Assembly (NCBI RefSeq): GCF_000341265.1
Contig: NZ_ANAE01000073.1
Location: forward strand, 1 to 36,021
DNA length: 36,021 bases
Reading direction: 5' to 3'
From: Nocardiopsis prasina DSM 43845
GTDB taxonomy: Bacteria > Actinomycetota > Actinomycetes > Streptosporangiales > Streptosporangiaceae
Every line of letters begins with the position of its first letter. Positions within the stretch are counted from its first letter, which is position 1. The notes under the pieces were generated by a model, which worked only from the letters and a program-made list of their open reading frames with translations, had not been told where the DNA came from and made no database searches. The translations under genes and the position numbers were made by a program. Positions 24,759 through 32,073 of the stretch are shown here, in pieces.

Positions 24759-25847
24759 ATGAGTTCCAGCACGCCGCTGTTGGCGGTGGACGAGCTGTCC
24801 GTGGTGTTCCACCGCAAGGGCCAGAACCCGACCCGCGCCGTCGACGGAGTCTCCTTCACACTGGAGGAGGGCAAGGTCACCGGTCTGGTCGGCGAGTCCG
24901 GCTGCGGCAAGAGCGTCACCTCCCTGGCCCTCATGGGTCTGCTGCCGGACCGGGGAGTGAAGGTCGGCGGCAGCGCCGTCATGCGCCTGTCCGACCGGGG
25001 CGAGCAGCCGCAGGAGGCGGACCTGCTCAGGATCTCCCAGCGCCGTATGCGCGACCTGCGCGGCTCCCAGCTGGCGATGATCTTCCAGGACCCGCTCAGC
25101 TCGCTCAACCCGGTGGTCCCCATCGGCCTCCAGGTGACCGAGATCCTCAAGCGGCACCGGGGGATGCGTGGCGCCGCCGCCAGGGCGGAGGCCGCCGACC
25201 TGCTGTACCGGGTGGGCATCCCCGACCCCACCCGGCGCCTGAACGAGTACCCGCACCAGCTGTCCGGCGGTATGCGCCAGCGCGCGCTCATCGCGATGGC
25301 GGTGGCCTGCAAGCCGCGCCTGATGATCGCCGACGAGCCCACCACCGCCCTGGACGTCACCATCCAGGCCCAGATCCTGGAGCTGCTCAAGGACCTGGTC
25401 ACCGAGGAGGGCACCGGGCTGCTGATGATCACCCACGACCTCGGCGTGGTGGCCGGGCTGTGCGACGACATCAACGTCCTGTACGCGGGCCGGGCGGTGG
25501 AGACCGCCGAACGCGCGCCGCTCTTCAGCGACCCCACCCACCCCTACACGGTGGGCCTGCTCGGCTCCATCCCCCGCCTGGACGCGCCCCGCGGCGAACC
25601 GCTCACCCCGGTGCGCGGATCGGTCAACGACAACATCGCGTGGACGGACGGGTGCGCGTTCGCGCCCCGCTGCGACCACTACACCATGGAGTGCCTCCAG
25701 GGACCGCCCCAGCTCGTCGAAGTGGGCGCAGGGGACCCGGGACACGTCCACCGCTGTGTGAACCCCATCAGCCACGCCGACGTGGTGGACCGGGCCGTGC
25801 TGGAGAGCCCGGCCGTGGTGGGCGACGACGAGGAGGAGCGGGGATGA
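24759..25847 (+). CDS. Peptide-type ABC transporter ATP-binding protein 1 (DppD class)
   Basis: This 362-aa ATPase starts at ATG 24759, with GAGGAAG upstream inside the permease's end; GTG 24753 is a less likely start. Motifs are Walker A GESGCGKS, Q-loop MIFQDPLSSLNPV, signature LSGGMRQR, Walker B LMIADEPTTALD and H-loop MITHD. The C-terminal extension carries cysteines (GCAFAPRCDHYTMEC and later HRCVNP), like the mannoside-locus homologue. The stop overlaps the next start by 4 nt (ATGA). Confidence 0.95.
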   Translation: MSSSTPLLAVDELSVVFHRKGQNPTRAVDGVSFTLEEGKVTGLVGESGCGKSVTSLALMGLLPDRGVKVGGSAVMRLSDRGEQPQEADLLRISQRRMRDLRGSQLAMIFQDPLSSLNPVVPIGLQVTEILKRHRGMRGAAARAEAADLLYRVGIPDPTRRLNEYPHQLSGGMRQRALIAMAVACKPRLMIADEPTTALDVTIQAQILELLKDLVTEEGTGLLMITHDLGVVAGLCDDINVLYAGRAVETAERAPLFSDPTHPYTVGLLGSIPRLDAPRGEPLTPVRGSVNDNIAWTDGCAFAPRCDHYTMECLQGPPQLVEVGAGDPGHVHRCVNPISHADVVDRAVLESPAVVGDDEEERG

Positions 25848-26947
25848 GCCTGCTGGAGATCAGGGACCTCAAGGTCCACTTCCCCATCAAGCGGGGCGTG
25901 ATCGTCGACCGCACCGTGGGGCACGTGCGCGCCGTGGACGGGGTCTCGCTGAGCATCGAGAAGGGCCAGACCTACGGACTGGTGGGGGAGTCCGGCTGCG
26001 GCAAGACCACCCTGGGCCGGGCGGTGCTGCGGCTGAACGAGATCACCGAGGGCGAGGTGTGGTTCGGCGGGGACGACCTGGCCGGGCTCGACTCGGAGTC
26101 GATGCGCCGCGAGCGCGCCAACCTCCAGATGGTCTTCCAGGACCCGCTGGGCAGCCTCAACCCGCGCCAGAACATCGGCTCCATCCTCCTGGAGGGCCTC
26201 CAGACGCACGGGATCGGCGGTCCCGAGGGGGCGGAGGCCGAGGGGCTGAGCCGGTCGGAGCTGAGGCAGAGGACCAGGGAGGACCAGCGCCGCCGGGTCG
26301 TGGACGCGCTGGAGCGGGTGGGGCTGTCCGCCAAGGCGCTCCAGCGCTACCCGCACGAGTTCTCCGGCGGCCAGCGACAGCGCATCGGCATCGCCCGGGC
26401 GCTGGTGCTGGAGCCCGACCTCATCATCTGCGACGAACCGGTCTCCGCGCTGGACGTGTCCATCCAGGCGCAGGTGCTCAACCTGCTGGAGGAGCTCCAG
26501 GAGGAACTGGGCCTGACCTACCTGGTGATCGCGCACGACCTCGCGGTGGTGCGGCACGTGAGCGACGTGGTGGGGGTGATGTACCTGGGGTCACTGGTCG
26601 AGGAGGCCACCAGCGACCAGCTGTACGAGACCCCGCTGCACCCCTACACGCGGTCGCTGATGTCGGCGGTGCCGGTCCCGGACCCGACAGTCGAGGACAC
26701 CCGGGAGCGCATCCTGCTCGCCGGTGACCTGCCCTCGCCCGCGAACCCGCCCGCGGGCTGCCGGTTCCACACCCGCTGCCCGTGGCGGCAGGAGGAGCGG
26801 TGCGACACCGAGCGCCCCGAGCTGCGCCCGCTGGAGGGCGGGCAGCCCACCCACCGGGTGGCCTGCCACTACGCCGAGCAGATCCTGTCCGGCGAGGTCC
26901 AGCCCCGAGCGGAGCTGGCCGAGCGGATTGTGCACGGCGCGAGCTGA
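25844..26947 (+). CDS. Peptide-type ABC transporter ATP-binding protein 2 (DppF class)
   Basis: This 367-aa ATPase starts at ATG 25844, overlapping the previous stop. Walker A is GESGCGKTT, the Q-loop is MVFQDPLGSLNPR, the signature is FSGGQRQR (Phe for Leu, common in OppF), Walker B is LIICDEPVSALD and the H-loop is VIAHD. An insertion of about 25 charged residues (GGPEGAEAEGLSRSELRQ region) precedes the signature. The C-terminal Cys motif is GCRFHTRCPWRQEERC, with a later C in ACHYAEQ. It is the last gene of the operon and a strong hairpin follows. Confidence 0.95.
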   Translation: MSLLEIRDLKVHFPIKRGVIVDRTVGHVRAVDGVSLSIEKGQTYGLVGESGCGKTTLGRAVLRLNEITEGEVWFGGDDLAGLDSESMRRERANLQMVFQDPLGSLNPRQNIGSILLEGLQTHGIGGPEGAEAEGLSRSELRQRTREDQRRRVVDALERVGLSAKALQRYPHEFSGGQRQRIGIARALVLEPDLIICDEPVSALDVSIQAQVLNLLEELQEELGLTYLVIAHDLAVVRHVSDVVGVMYLGSLVEEATSDQLYETPLHPYTRSLMSAVPVPDPTVEDTRERILLAGDLPSPANPPAGCRFHTRCPWRQEERCDTERPELRPLEGGQPTHRVACHYAEQILSGEVQPRAELAERIVHGAS

Positions 26948-26956
26948 TCCGGACCG

Positions 26957-26991
26957 GGTGCGCGGGTACCCCCGGAGGGTGCCCGCGCACC
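26957..26991 (+). terminator. Terminator of the peptide importer operon
   Basis: A 15-bp stem (GGTGCGCGGGTACCC with GGGTGCCCGCGCACC, one G-T wobble) and a 5-nt loop begins 10 nt after the last ATPase stop. Confidence 0.85.
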
Positions 26992-27234
26992 GTCGTTCGG
27001 AGCGCGGTTCTGACGAAGCCGACCCGTTCCGAAGCGGAAGATCCGCGCAGGGCCTCCACGTCGGTCATCCGGCAGGGCGGCGTCCCGGCCGTCGGCTCCC
27101 GCCCGGGACGCCGGATCTGACAGTTGTCATCGGGCCAGGCGGATGTTTGTCACCGGGCGGACACGTGTTCCTCCCGGCCAGGGGGTGACAACGGCGACTA
27201 CGGGCAGGAGAGCTGTCCAGGCGATCATCGAAGC

Positions 27235-28857
27235 ATGACATCCGTTGGCTCTCCCCCGACCGCCCATCCCGCGGGTCCGCCGCCCGGTACGCCCGCGAGG
27301 AAGCGCCGCGCCCCCGCCGCGCCGCGCCGGGTCTGGCTGATCGCCCTGGTGGCCGGCGCCGTCGTGGCGGTCCTCACCCACCTGTTCGCCCCGGCCCAGG
27401 CCGTGTCGGCCCCCGTCGTCTCCGGGGACACGGAGCTCACCGAGGACCTCGAGGCAGTCCTCGGAGACCGGGCGGTGGAGGTCCAGGGACTGTCCGTCGG
27501 CCGCTTCGACCTGGACGAACCCACCGCGGTCGAGTGGGCCGCCGCGGGGACCGCCGACGGCGCCACCCCGGTGGACGAGCACACCCCGTTCGAGACCGGT
27601 TCGGTGTTCAAGGTGGTCACCGGCATGCTCCTCGCTGACATGGTTGCGGACGGGGAGACCTCTCTGGACCGCACCCTCGGCGAGGTCCTCCCCGAGGTCG
27701 ACTTCGCCGACCCCGAGACCGCCACGATCACCCTGGAGGAGCTGGCCACCCACCAGTCCGGGCTGCCCGGTATCCCTACTGAGGACCTGTCGGCGCCGTC
27801 CTTCCTCGTCGGCTCCCTCGTCCGCGCCGACCCCTACCTGGGTTTCGCGGACCCGCTCGACAGGCTGGCCACCGCCAGCCCGGTCAGCCGGGGAGAGTAC
27901 GTCTACTCGAACCACGGGATGGCCGTGTTGGGAGGGGCCCTGGCAGCCGAGGCCGGGACGACCTACCCGGAGTTGGCGCGTGAGCGCGTCCTCGACCCGC
28001 TCGGTCTGGAGGACACCGTCATCGCCGGGTCGGACCTGCCCGCGGGCGCCGCGTGGTCCCACCACTCGCCGGGCGTGCGGATCACTCCGTGGACCAACAG
28101 CGACTACGCCGCGGCTGGCGCAGGAACCTGGAGCACCACGGCGGACCTTGCCGTCCTGATCGCGGCGGTCACCGCCGGCAGCGCCCCGGGGGCGGACTCG
28201 GTGGAGCCGGTCCCGGCAGGCCCCGAGATCGACCCCGTGCCCGGGTTCGGGGAACTGGAATCCGGCCTGGCCTGGCTCCGCGTCACGGGTTCCGACGGCG
28301 GCACCCTGATCATGCACAACGGCAAGACCTACGGCGCCTCCACCATGGTGGGATACGACGGCGAACAGGCCGTGGTGCTCATGAGCAACAGCGGTTCCTT
28401 CCAGGAGATGGCGGTGGTCGAGGGGTTGCTGGACGACCAGCCGGGAGAGTCGGTCCTGTCCGCCGAGCCCACGGCGGCGATCAGCGCCGGGCTCACGCTT
28501 CTTCTGCTGATCGTCCCTCCCGTCCTGCTCCTCGCCCTCGCGGTTCGGCGGCGCACCCTGGTCACCCAGCGCCCCATCGACCGGCTCCGGATCGTCTCGC
28601 TCTCTCTGGGAAACCTCGCCTGGCTCACCTACCTCCAGCACATCGGGGTGTGGACGGACGTGCCGAACGCGCTGTTCGCCTGGTCCGTCGGTGTGGCCGC
28701 CGCAGCTGCGTCGGTCCTGGCCTGGCACTTCGTCAGGGTTCCGGTGGAGGCGGGCCGGTTCCGTTGGCTGCACGTCCCCGTGTTCGCTCTCTCGGTCCTG
28801 CTCTCCCTGACCGTGCTGTCCGCGTCGGTCTACGCCCTGGCGGTCGCCCACCTGTGA
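27235..28857 (+). CDS. Membrane-tethered serine hydrolase, beta-lactamase class C/PBP4* family
   Basis: This 540-aa protein probably works outside the cell on peptidoglycan-like peptides or esters. An N-terminal Pro/Ala/Arg-rich tail (1-31) is followed by one membrane helix (33-50). The catalytic domain has SxxK in TGSVFK (S123, K126), YxN in YVYSN (Y224, N226) and the HxG motif in HNGKTYG (H361, G363). About four C-terminal membrane helices (residues ~447-540) anchor it again. ATG 27235 is preferred; an upstream in-frame extension from 27124 is Cys-rich and unlike a coding start. No clear RBS is seen. A DD-peptidase-like or esterase role is possible, and the substrate is not known. Confidence 0.88.
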   Translation: MTSVGSPPTAHPAGPPPGTPARKRRAPAAPRRVWLIALVAGAVVAVLTHLFAPAQAVSAPVVSGDTELTEDLEAVLGDRAVEVQGLSVGRFDLDEPTAVEWAAAGTADGATPVDEHTPFETGSVFKVVTGMLLADMVADGETSLDRTLGEVLPEVDFADPETATITLEELATHQSGLPGIPTEDLSAPSFLVGSLVRADPYLGFADPLDRLATASPVSRGEYVYSNHGMAVLGGALAAEAGTTYPELARERVLDPLGLEDTVIAGSDLPAGAAWSHHSPGVRITPWTNSDYAAAGAGTWSTTADLAVLIAAVTAGSAPGADSVEPVPAGPEIDPVPGFGELESGLAWLRVTGSDGGTLIMHNGKTYGASTMVGYDGEQAVVLMSNSGSFQEMAVVEGLLDDQPGESVLSAEPTAAISAGLTLLLLIVPPVLLLALAVRRRTLVTQRPIDRLRIVSLSLGNLAWLTYLQHIGVWTDVPNALFAWSVGVAAAAASVLAWHFVRVPVEAGRFRWLHVPVFALSVLLSLTVLSASVYALAVAHL

Positions 28858-28885
28858 CTCCGGTCCGACCGCTGCCGGTTCACGT

Positions 28886-28902
28886 GACGCGCCCTCCGCG
28901 TC
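28886..28902. terminator. Hairpin between convergent serine hydrolase and GNAT genes
   Basis: GACGCG-CCCTC-CGCGTC forms a 6-bp stem, framed by a wider inverted repeat (CCGGTCC near 28860 and GGACCGG near 28907). It is probably a shared terminator. Confidence 0.5.
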
Positions 28903-28924
28903 GCGGGGACCGGTGGCGACTGGT

Positions 28925-29563
28925 TCAGGATTTCAGGGTCCGTTCGGTCCGGGGGCCCGGAGGGCCTACCGGCCGCGTGAACCGTCGGCACACGTGCACC
29001 CTACGGAACTCGGCGCGCAGCTCCTCCTCGTCCGCCAGGTCCGCGTGCCCGAAGGCCCTCACCACCGCTTTGACCTTGGGTGCGGGGGGAGGTCGCGACC
29101 CCTGGGGAGACCGGGTGTCCAGCAGAGGAAGGGCGGGCCGCGCCACCTCGTCGTGGTCGGCGTACACGTGCAGGTAGTGGTCGTGGTCGGTGAAGCCACC
29201 GGACCGGTACCAGGCCAGCGTGGCGGGGTCGTCACGGGTCCAGGCATCCAGCCTCCGGACCCCCTGCTCTCGCAGACACTCCAGGAGGGTGCCCAGCAGT
29301 CGCCCGCCCACCCCCCGGCCCTGGTGGTCGGGGTGAACGGCGACGGTCTCGATCACCGCCGTGTCCCCGCCCAGTTCGGCGTCGAGGATCCCGACCAGGG
29401 TGTCGCCCCGCACGGCGACCAGCTCCACGGAGGGAGTCGGGCGGACCGGCTTCCTCTGGACCACATCGTCGTAGTACGCGGTGTGGAGGAAGGACAGCAC
29501 CCTGCAGCGCAGCCACCTCTCCTCGTCGGTGGGTCGGTAGGGGCGGATCTCCGTGGGGGGCAT
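28925..29563 (-). CDS. GNAT-family N-acetyltransferase
   Basis: This 212-aa protein should transfer an acetyl group from acetyl-CoA to an unknown amine. The acetyl-CoA-binding motif A is IETVAVHPDHQGRGVGGRLLGTLL (Q/RxxGxG/A present), preceded by the beta-strand LVGILDAEL. LAWYRSGGF is the typical late motif. About 50 C-terminal residues beyond the fold are rich in Pro and Arg. The start ATG 29563 fits the promoter upstream, whose -10 ends 7 nt before it, giving a leaderless mRNA. ATG 29572 is possible but would overlap the -10. It is divergent from the DUF393 gene. Confidence 0.88.
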   Translation of the reverse strand: MPPTEIRPYRPTDEERWLRCRVLSFLHTAYYDDVVQRKPVRPTPSVELVAVRGDTLVGILDAELGGDTAVIETVAVHPDHQGRGVGGRLLGTLLECLREQGVRRLDAWTRDDPATLAWYRSGGFTDHDHYLHVYADHDEVARPALPLLDTRSPQGSRPPPAPKVKAVVRAFGHADLADEEELRAEFRRVHVCRRFTRPVGPPGPRTERTLKS

Positions 29564-29570
29564 GGCGGTC

Positions 29571-29599
29571 ATTATTGGCACACCGATCCACGGCCGCAA
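29571..29599 (-). promoter_or_regulatory. Promoter of the GNAT gene
   Basis: TTGCGG (-35, 29594-29599) and AATAAT (-10, 29571-29576) are on the minus strand with a 17-bp spacer. Transcription would begin at or next to ATG 29563. Confidence 0.65.
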
Positions 29600-29694
29600 C
29601 GGGTTTCGACGCGACTCGGGCCCCTGACTGTCGGTCGGGTGGAGTGGGGAGGTAGGAAGGAAGAAGGAGCAACGGAACCAGGAGGAACGGGATC

Positions 29695-30108
29695 ATGGCG
29701 GACACCGCTCACACGCGCGGGTCGGGGCTGTTCCTGTACGACCGGGACTGCGGCTTCTGCCAGCGCGCGGTCGCCTTCGCGCGCGAGCGCCTGCGCACCC
29801 GGACCTCCTTCGCCGCCTGGCAGGACTCCGACCTGCCCGCTCTCGGCCTCACCCCCGAACAGACCGACGCCCAGGCCTGGCTCGTGCACCGGGACGGGCG
29901 GCGGCTCGCCGGAGGAGACGCCATCGCCGGGGTGCTCCTGGGCGCCGGGCTCCCCGCCCGAACCCTCGGCCGGCTGCTGCTGATGCCCGGGGTGCGCGTG
30001 CTCAACCGCGCCGTCTACCGGGTGGTGGCCGCCAACCGGCACCGGCTCCCCGGCGGAACCGCCTCCTGCGCCCTCCCACCCCCGAGCGGAAGGACCACAC
30101 CCCCGTGA
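29695..30108 (+). CDS. DUF393 (DCC family) thiol-disulfide oxidoreductase-like protein
   Basis: This 137-aa protein carries the DCC motif YDRDCGFC (residues 15-22), giving a CxxC pair (C19, C22) in a thioredoxin-like setting. LLLMPGVRVLNRAVYRVVAANRHRL is the usual end of the domain. The start is ATG 29695 with GGAGG 9 nt upstream, within a long purine-rich leader. The stop overlaps the GTG start of the SdpI-like gene by 4 nt, so the two are co-translated. A redox role is inferred from the family, and the partner is unknown. Confidence 0.88.
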   Translation: MADTAHTRGSGLFLYDRDCGFCQRAVAFARERLRTRTSFAAWQDSDLPALGLTPEQTDAQAWLVHRDGRRLAGGDAIAGVLLGAGLPARTLGRLLLMPGVRVLNRAVYRVVAANRHRLPGGTASCALPPPSGRTTPP

Positions 30109-30518
30109 ACCCCCTGGCCGCGGCTTCTGATCAGACGATGCCCCTCGGCGCGTTCCTCAGCACGATGGGCTGCCTGCTGCTCATGACGGTGGTCCTGGTG
30201 CTCATGGGGGCACTGGGTGCCCTACGGCGGATCAAGCCGAACGAGCTCTTCGGCATACGGACCCGCTACACCCGTTCCAGCGAAGACGCCTGGTACGCCG
30301 TGCACGAGCTCTCCGCGCACTGGTCGATCGCGGCCGGGCTGGTCTGTCTGCCGGGTCTGGTCCTGCTGCCGTTGGCGACCACCCCGAGCTGGGAGGCCGC
30401 CGCTGTGCTCGTGCCCGTCGGGATCAGCCTCGTGGTGCTCCTCACCGGAACGTGGCGGGCCCACCGGTTGGCCCGTGAGCGCGAGGCCAGAGAGGTGGGC
30501 CGCGCCGACCTGCCCTGA
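30105..30518 (+). CDS. SdpI-family membrane protein
   Basis: This 137-aa membrane protein has three helices (about residues 15-40, 73-92 and 97-116). Between the first two lies the SdpI-type conserved motif RIKPNELFGIRTRYTRSSEDAWYAVHELSAHW (residues 42-73). Bacillus SdpI gives immunity to the SdpC toxin, but many actinobacterial homologues have no known toxin partner. The GTG 30105 start overlaps the DUF393 stop. ATG 30138 is an alternative. No SdpC-like toxin is visible nearby. The stop lies one base from that of the convergent next gene. Confidence 0.85.
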   Translation: MNPLAAASDQTMPLGAFLSTMGCLLLMTVVLVLMGALGALRRIKPNELFGIRTRYTRSSEDAWYAVHELSAHWSIAAGLVCLPGLVLLPLATTPSWEAAAVLVPVGISLVVLLTGTWRAHRLAREREAREVGRADLP

Positions 30519-30519
30519 A

Positions 30520-31401
30520 TCAGGCCGCGCGCAGGGCCCGGCACACGTCCAGCACCCGCTCGCGCAGCACCGCTCCGCGCTCGGCGAAGTCCCGCTGGTA
30601 CTCCATGTAGGCGGCCTTACCCTCGGCGGTCTCGATCCGGACCGGCGGGTAACCCCACTCCCGGAGGTCGTAGGGCGAGGCGCGCATGTCCAGCACCCGG
30701 ATCTCCTTCGACAGTTCGAAGCAGTCCGCCACCAGCTCCGACGGGACCGCCGGGGTGAGTTTGTACGCCCACTTGTACAGGTCCATGTTGGCGTGCAGGC
30801 ACCCCGGCTGGTCCAGTTCCGCCTGGCGCTCCCTGGTGGGCTGGAGCGTGTTCAGCGGGCGCGCAGGTCCGGTGAAGAACCGGAACGCGTCGAAGTGGGA
30901 GCACTGGACGCGGTGCGACTCCACCACACGGTCGGTGCCCTCGTGACCGAGCCGCAGCGGGACCTGGCCGTGTCGGACCTCCTCGGTCCGGTACACCATG
31001 GCCCATTCGTGCAGTCCGAAGCAGCCCAGGTGCGCGGGGCGCTCGGCCACCGAGGACAACAGGCGCTCCACGAAGTCCAGCACCGGACGGGCGGCCAGGA
31101 ACGCGGGCACGTCCAGGCCCACCCCGCCCGAGAGCCCGGTGTAGAAGCGCTCGGAGAGCCGCTCGCGTGAGCCCTCGCCCAGCAGCACCGTTCCCACACC
31201 GGGGTGCCAGCGCCGCAGCTGTGCGGGCTTGAGGTTGTAGTAGGTGAACAGGAAGTCCTCGACGGGGTGCCGTTCGCCCGCGCTCCTGCGCCGGACGTGG
31301 TCGCCGACCAGGGCATCCACCCGACGCCCGTGCAGTTCGGCGCGCTCGCGCCACTCCGTCTCCGCCAGACCCCTCAGGGCCTCGGTCCTCGTTCCCGTCA
31401 C
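30520..31401 (-). CDS. Conserved actinobacterial protein (database name 3-methyladenine DNA glycosylase, unproven)
   Basis: This 293-aa soluble protein contains well-conserved-looking blocks HPVEDFLFTYYNLKPAQLRRWHPG, CFGLHEWAMVYR, CSHFDAFRFFTGPARPLN, PGCLHANMDLYKWAYKL and RASPYDLREWGYPPV. From memory, close relatives in actinomycetes carry the name 3-methyladenine DNA glycosylase, but I see no helix-hairpin-helix or other glycosylase motif, so I treat the name as unproven. The His/Cys-rich blocks could bind a metal. The start GTG 31401 sits 7 nt after a TACCCT -10-like box (31409-31414), with no RBS. Longer in-frame starts would run through the divergent gene. Confidence 0.75.
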   Translation of the reverse strand: MTGTRTEALRGLAETEWRERAELHGRRVDALVGDHVRRRSAGERHPVEDFLFTYYNLKPAQLRRWHPGVGTVLLGEGSRERLSERFYTGLSGGVGLDVPAFLAARPVLDFVERLLSSVAERPAHLGCFGLHEWAMVYRTEEVRHGQVPLRLGHEGTDRVVESHRVQCSHFDAFRFFTGPARPLNTLQPTRERQAELDQPGCLHANMDLYKWAYKLTPAVPSELVADCFELSKEIRVLDMRASPYDLREWGYPPVRIETAEGKAAYMEYQRDFAERGAVLRERVLDVCRALRAA

Positions 31402-31445
31402 GGCACCCAGGGTATGTCCGGTCCCGGCTGCCCTAGTCTGCTGGG
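31402..31445. promoter_or_regulatory. Overlapping divergent promoters, 44-bp intergenic region
   Basis: TACCCT on the minus strand (31409-31414) and TAGTCT on the plus strand (31434-31439) lie 7 and 6 nt before the two divergent start codons. Each -10 box falls on the expected -35 position of the other promoter. Confidence 0.5.
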
Positions 31446-32042
31446 ATGCAGATCCCCACCGACGAAGAGATCCGGGCCCTCCACGAGCGTCACGCGCCCA
31501 CCGCCGAGGCCTTCGAGCTCGTGTACACCCACTGCCGGGCCGTGTGCGAGGTCGCCGAACCGCTGCTCGACCGCGCGCCCACCGGTGTGGACGCGGACCT
31601 CGTCCGCGCCGGGTGCCTGCTCCACGACGTCGGTGTCTACCGCCTGATGGACGAGCACGGTCGGATCGACGGCTCCCGCTACGTGAGCCACGGGGTGCTC
31701 GGTCACGAACTGCTGGCGGAGGAGGGGCTGCCCGAGACACTGTGCCGGTTCTGCTCGCACCACACCGGAGTGGGGGTCACCCGCGACGACGTGCGCACCC
31801 AGCGACTGCCCATCCCGGTCGCCGACTACCTCGCCGAGTCACCCGAGGAGGAACTGGTCATGTACGCGGACAAGTTCCACAGCAAGAGCCGGCCGCCGGT
31901 CTTCCTCACCGCCGACACCTACGCCGCCAAGGTGAGCCGCTTCGGCCCCGAGAAGGAACTCCGCTTCAAGGACCTGGTGGAACGGTACGGGGAACCCGAC
32001 CTGGTCGCCCTGTCCCGCTCCTTCGGCCACGCCCTCGTCTGA
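31446..32042 (+). CDS. HD-domain phosphohydrolase-like protein
   Basis: This 198-aa protein belongs to the HD superfamily of metal-dependent phosphohydrolases. The ligands are H29 (VYTHCRAV), H60-D61 (CLLHDVGVYR), the following H87 and H105-H106 (GHELL, SHHTGVG), and D142 (YADKFHSK). Length fits a single HD domain. The start ATG 31446 has no RBS but a TAGTCT box 6 nt upstream. The substrate is unknown; nucleotide-like or phosphate ester substrates are typical. It is divergent from the conserved protein above and convergent with the 595-aa coiled-coil protein gene (31-nt gap). Confidence 0.88.
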   Translation: MQIPTDEEIRALHERHAPTAEAFELVYTHCRAVCEVAEPLLDRAPTGVDADLVRAGCLLHDVGVYRLMDEHGRIDGSRYVSHGVLGHELLAEEGLPETLCRFCSHHTGVGVTRDDVRTQRLPIPVADYLAESPEEELVMYADKFHSKSRPPVFLTADTYAAKVSRFGPEKELRFKDLVERYGEPDLVALSRSFGHALV

Positions 32043-32073
32043 CCCCGAAGCACCCCTGTGGGCTCGGTGGGGC

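Noticed and set aside
27124-27234. N-terminal extension of the serine hydrolase
   Set aside because: It has Cys-rich, atypical composition and lacks support. The membrane-anchored protein is complete from ATG 27235.
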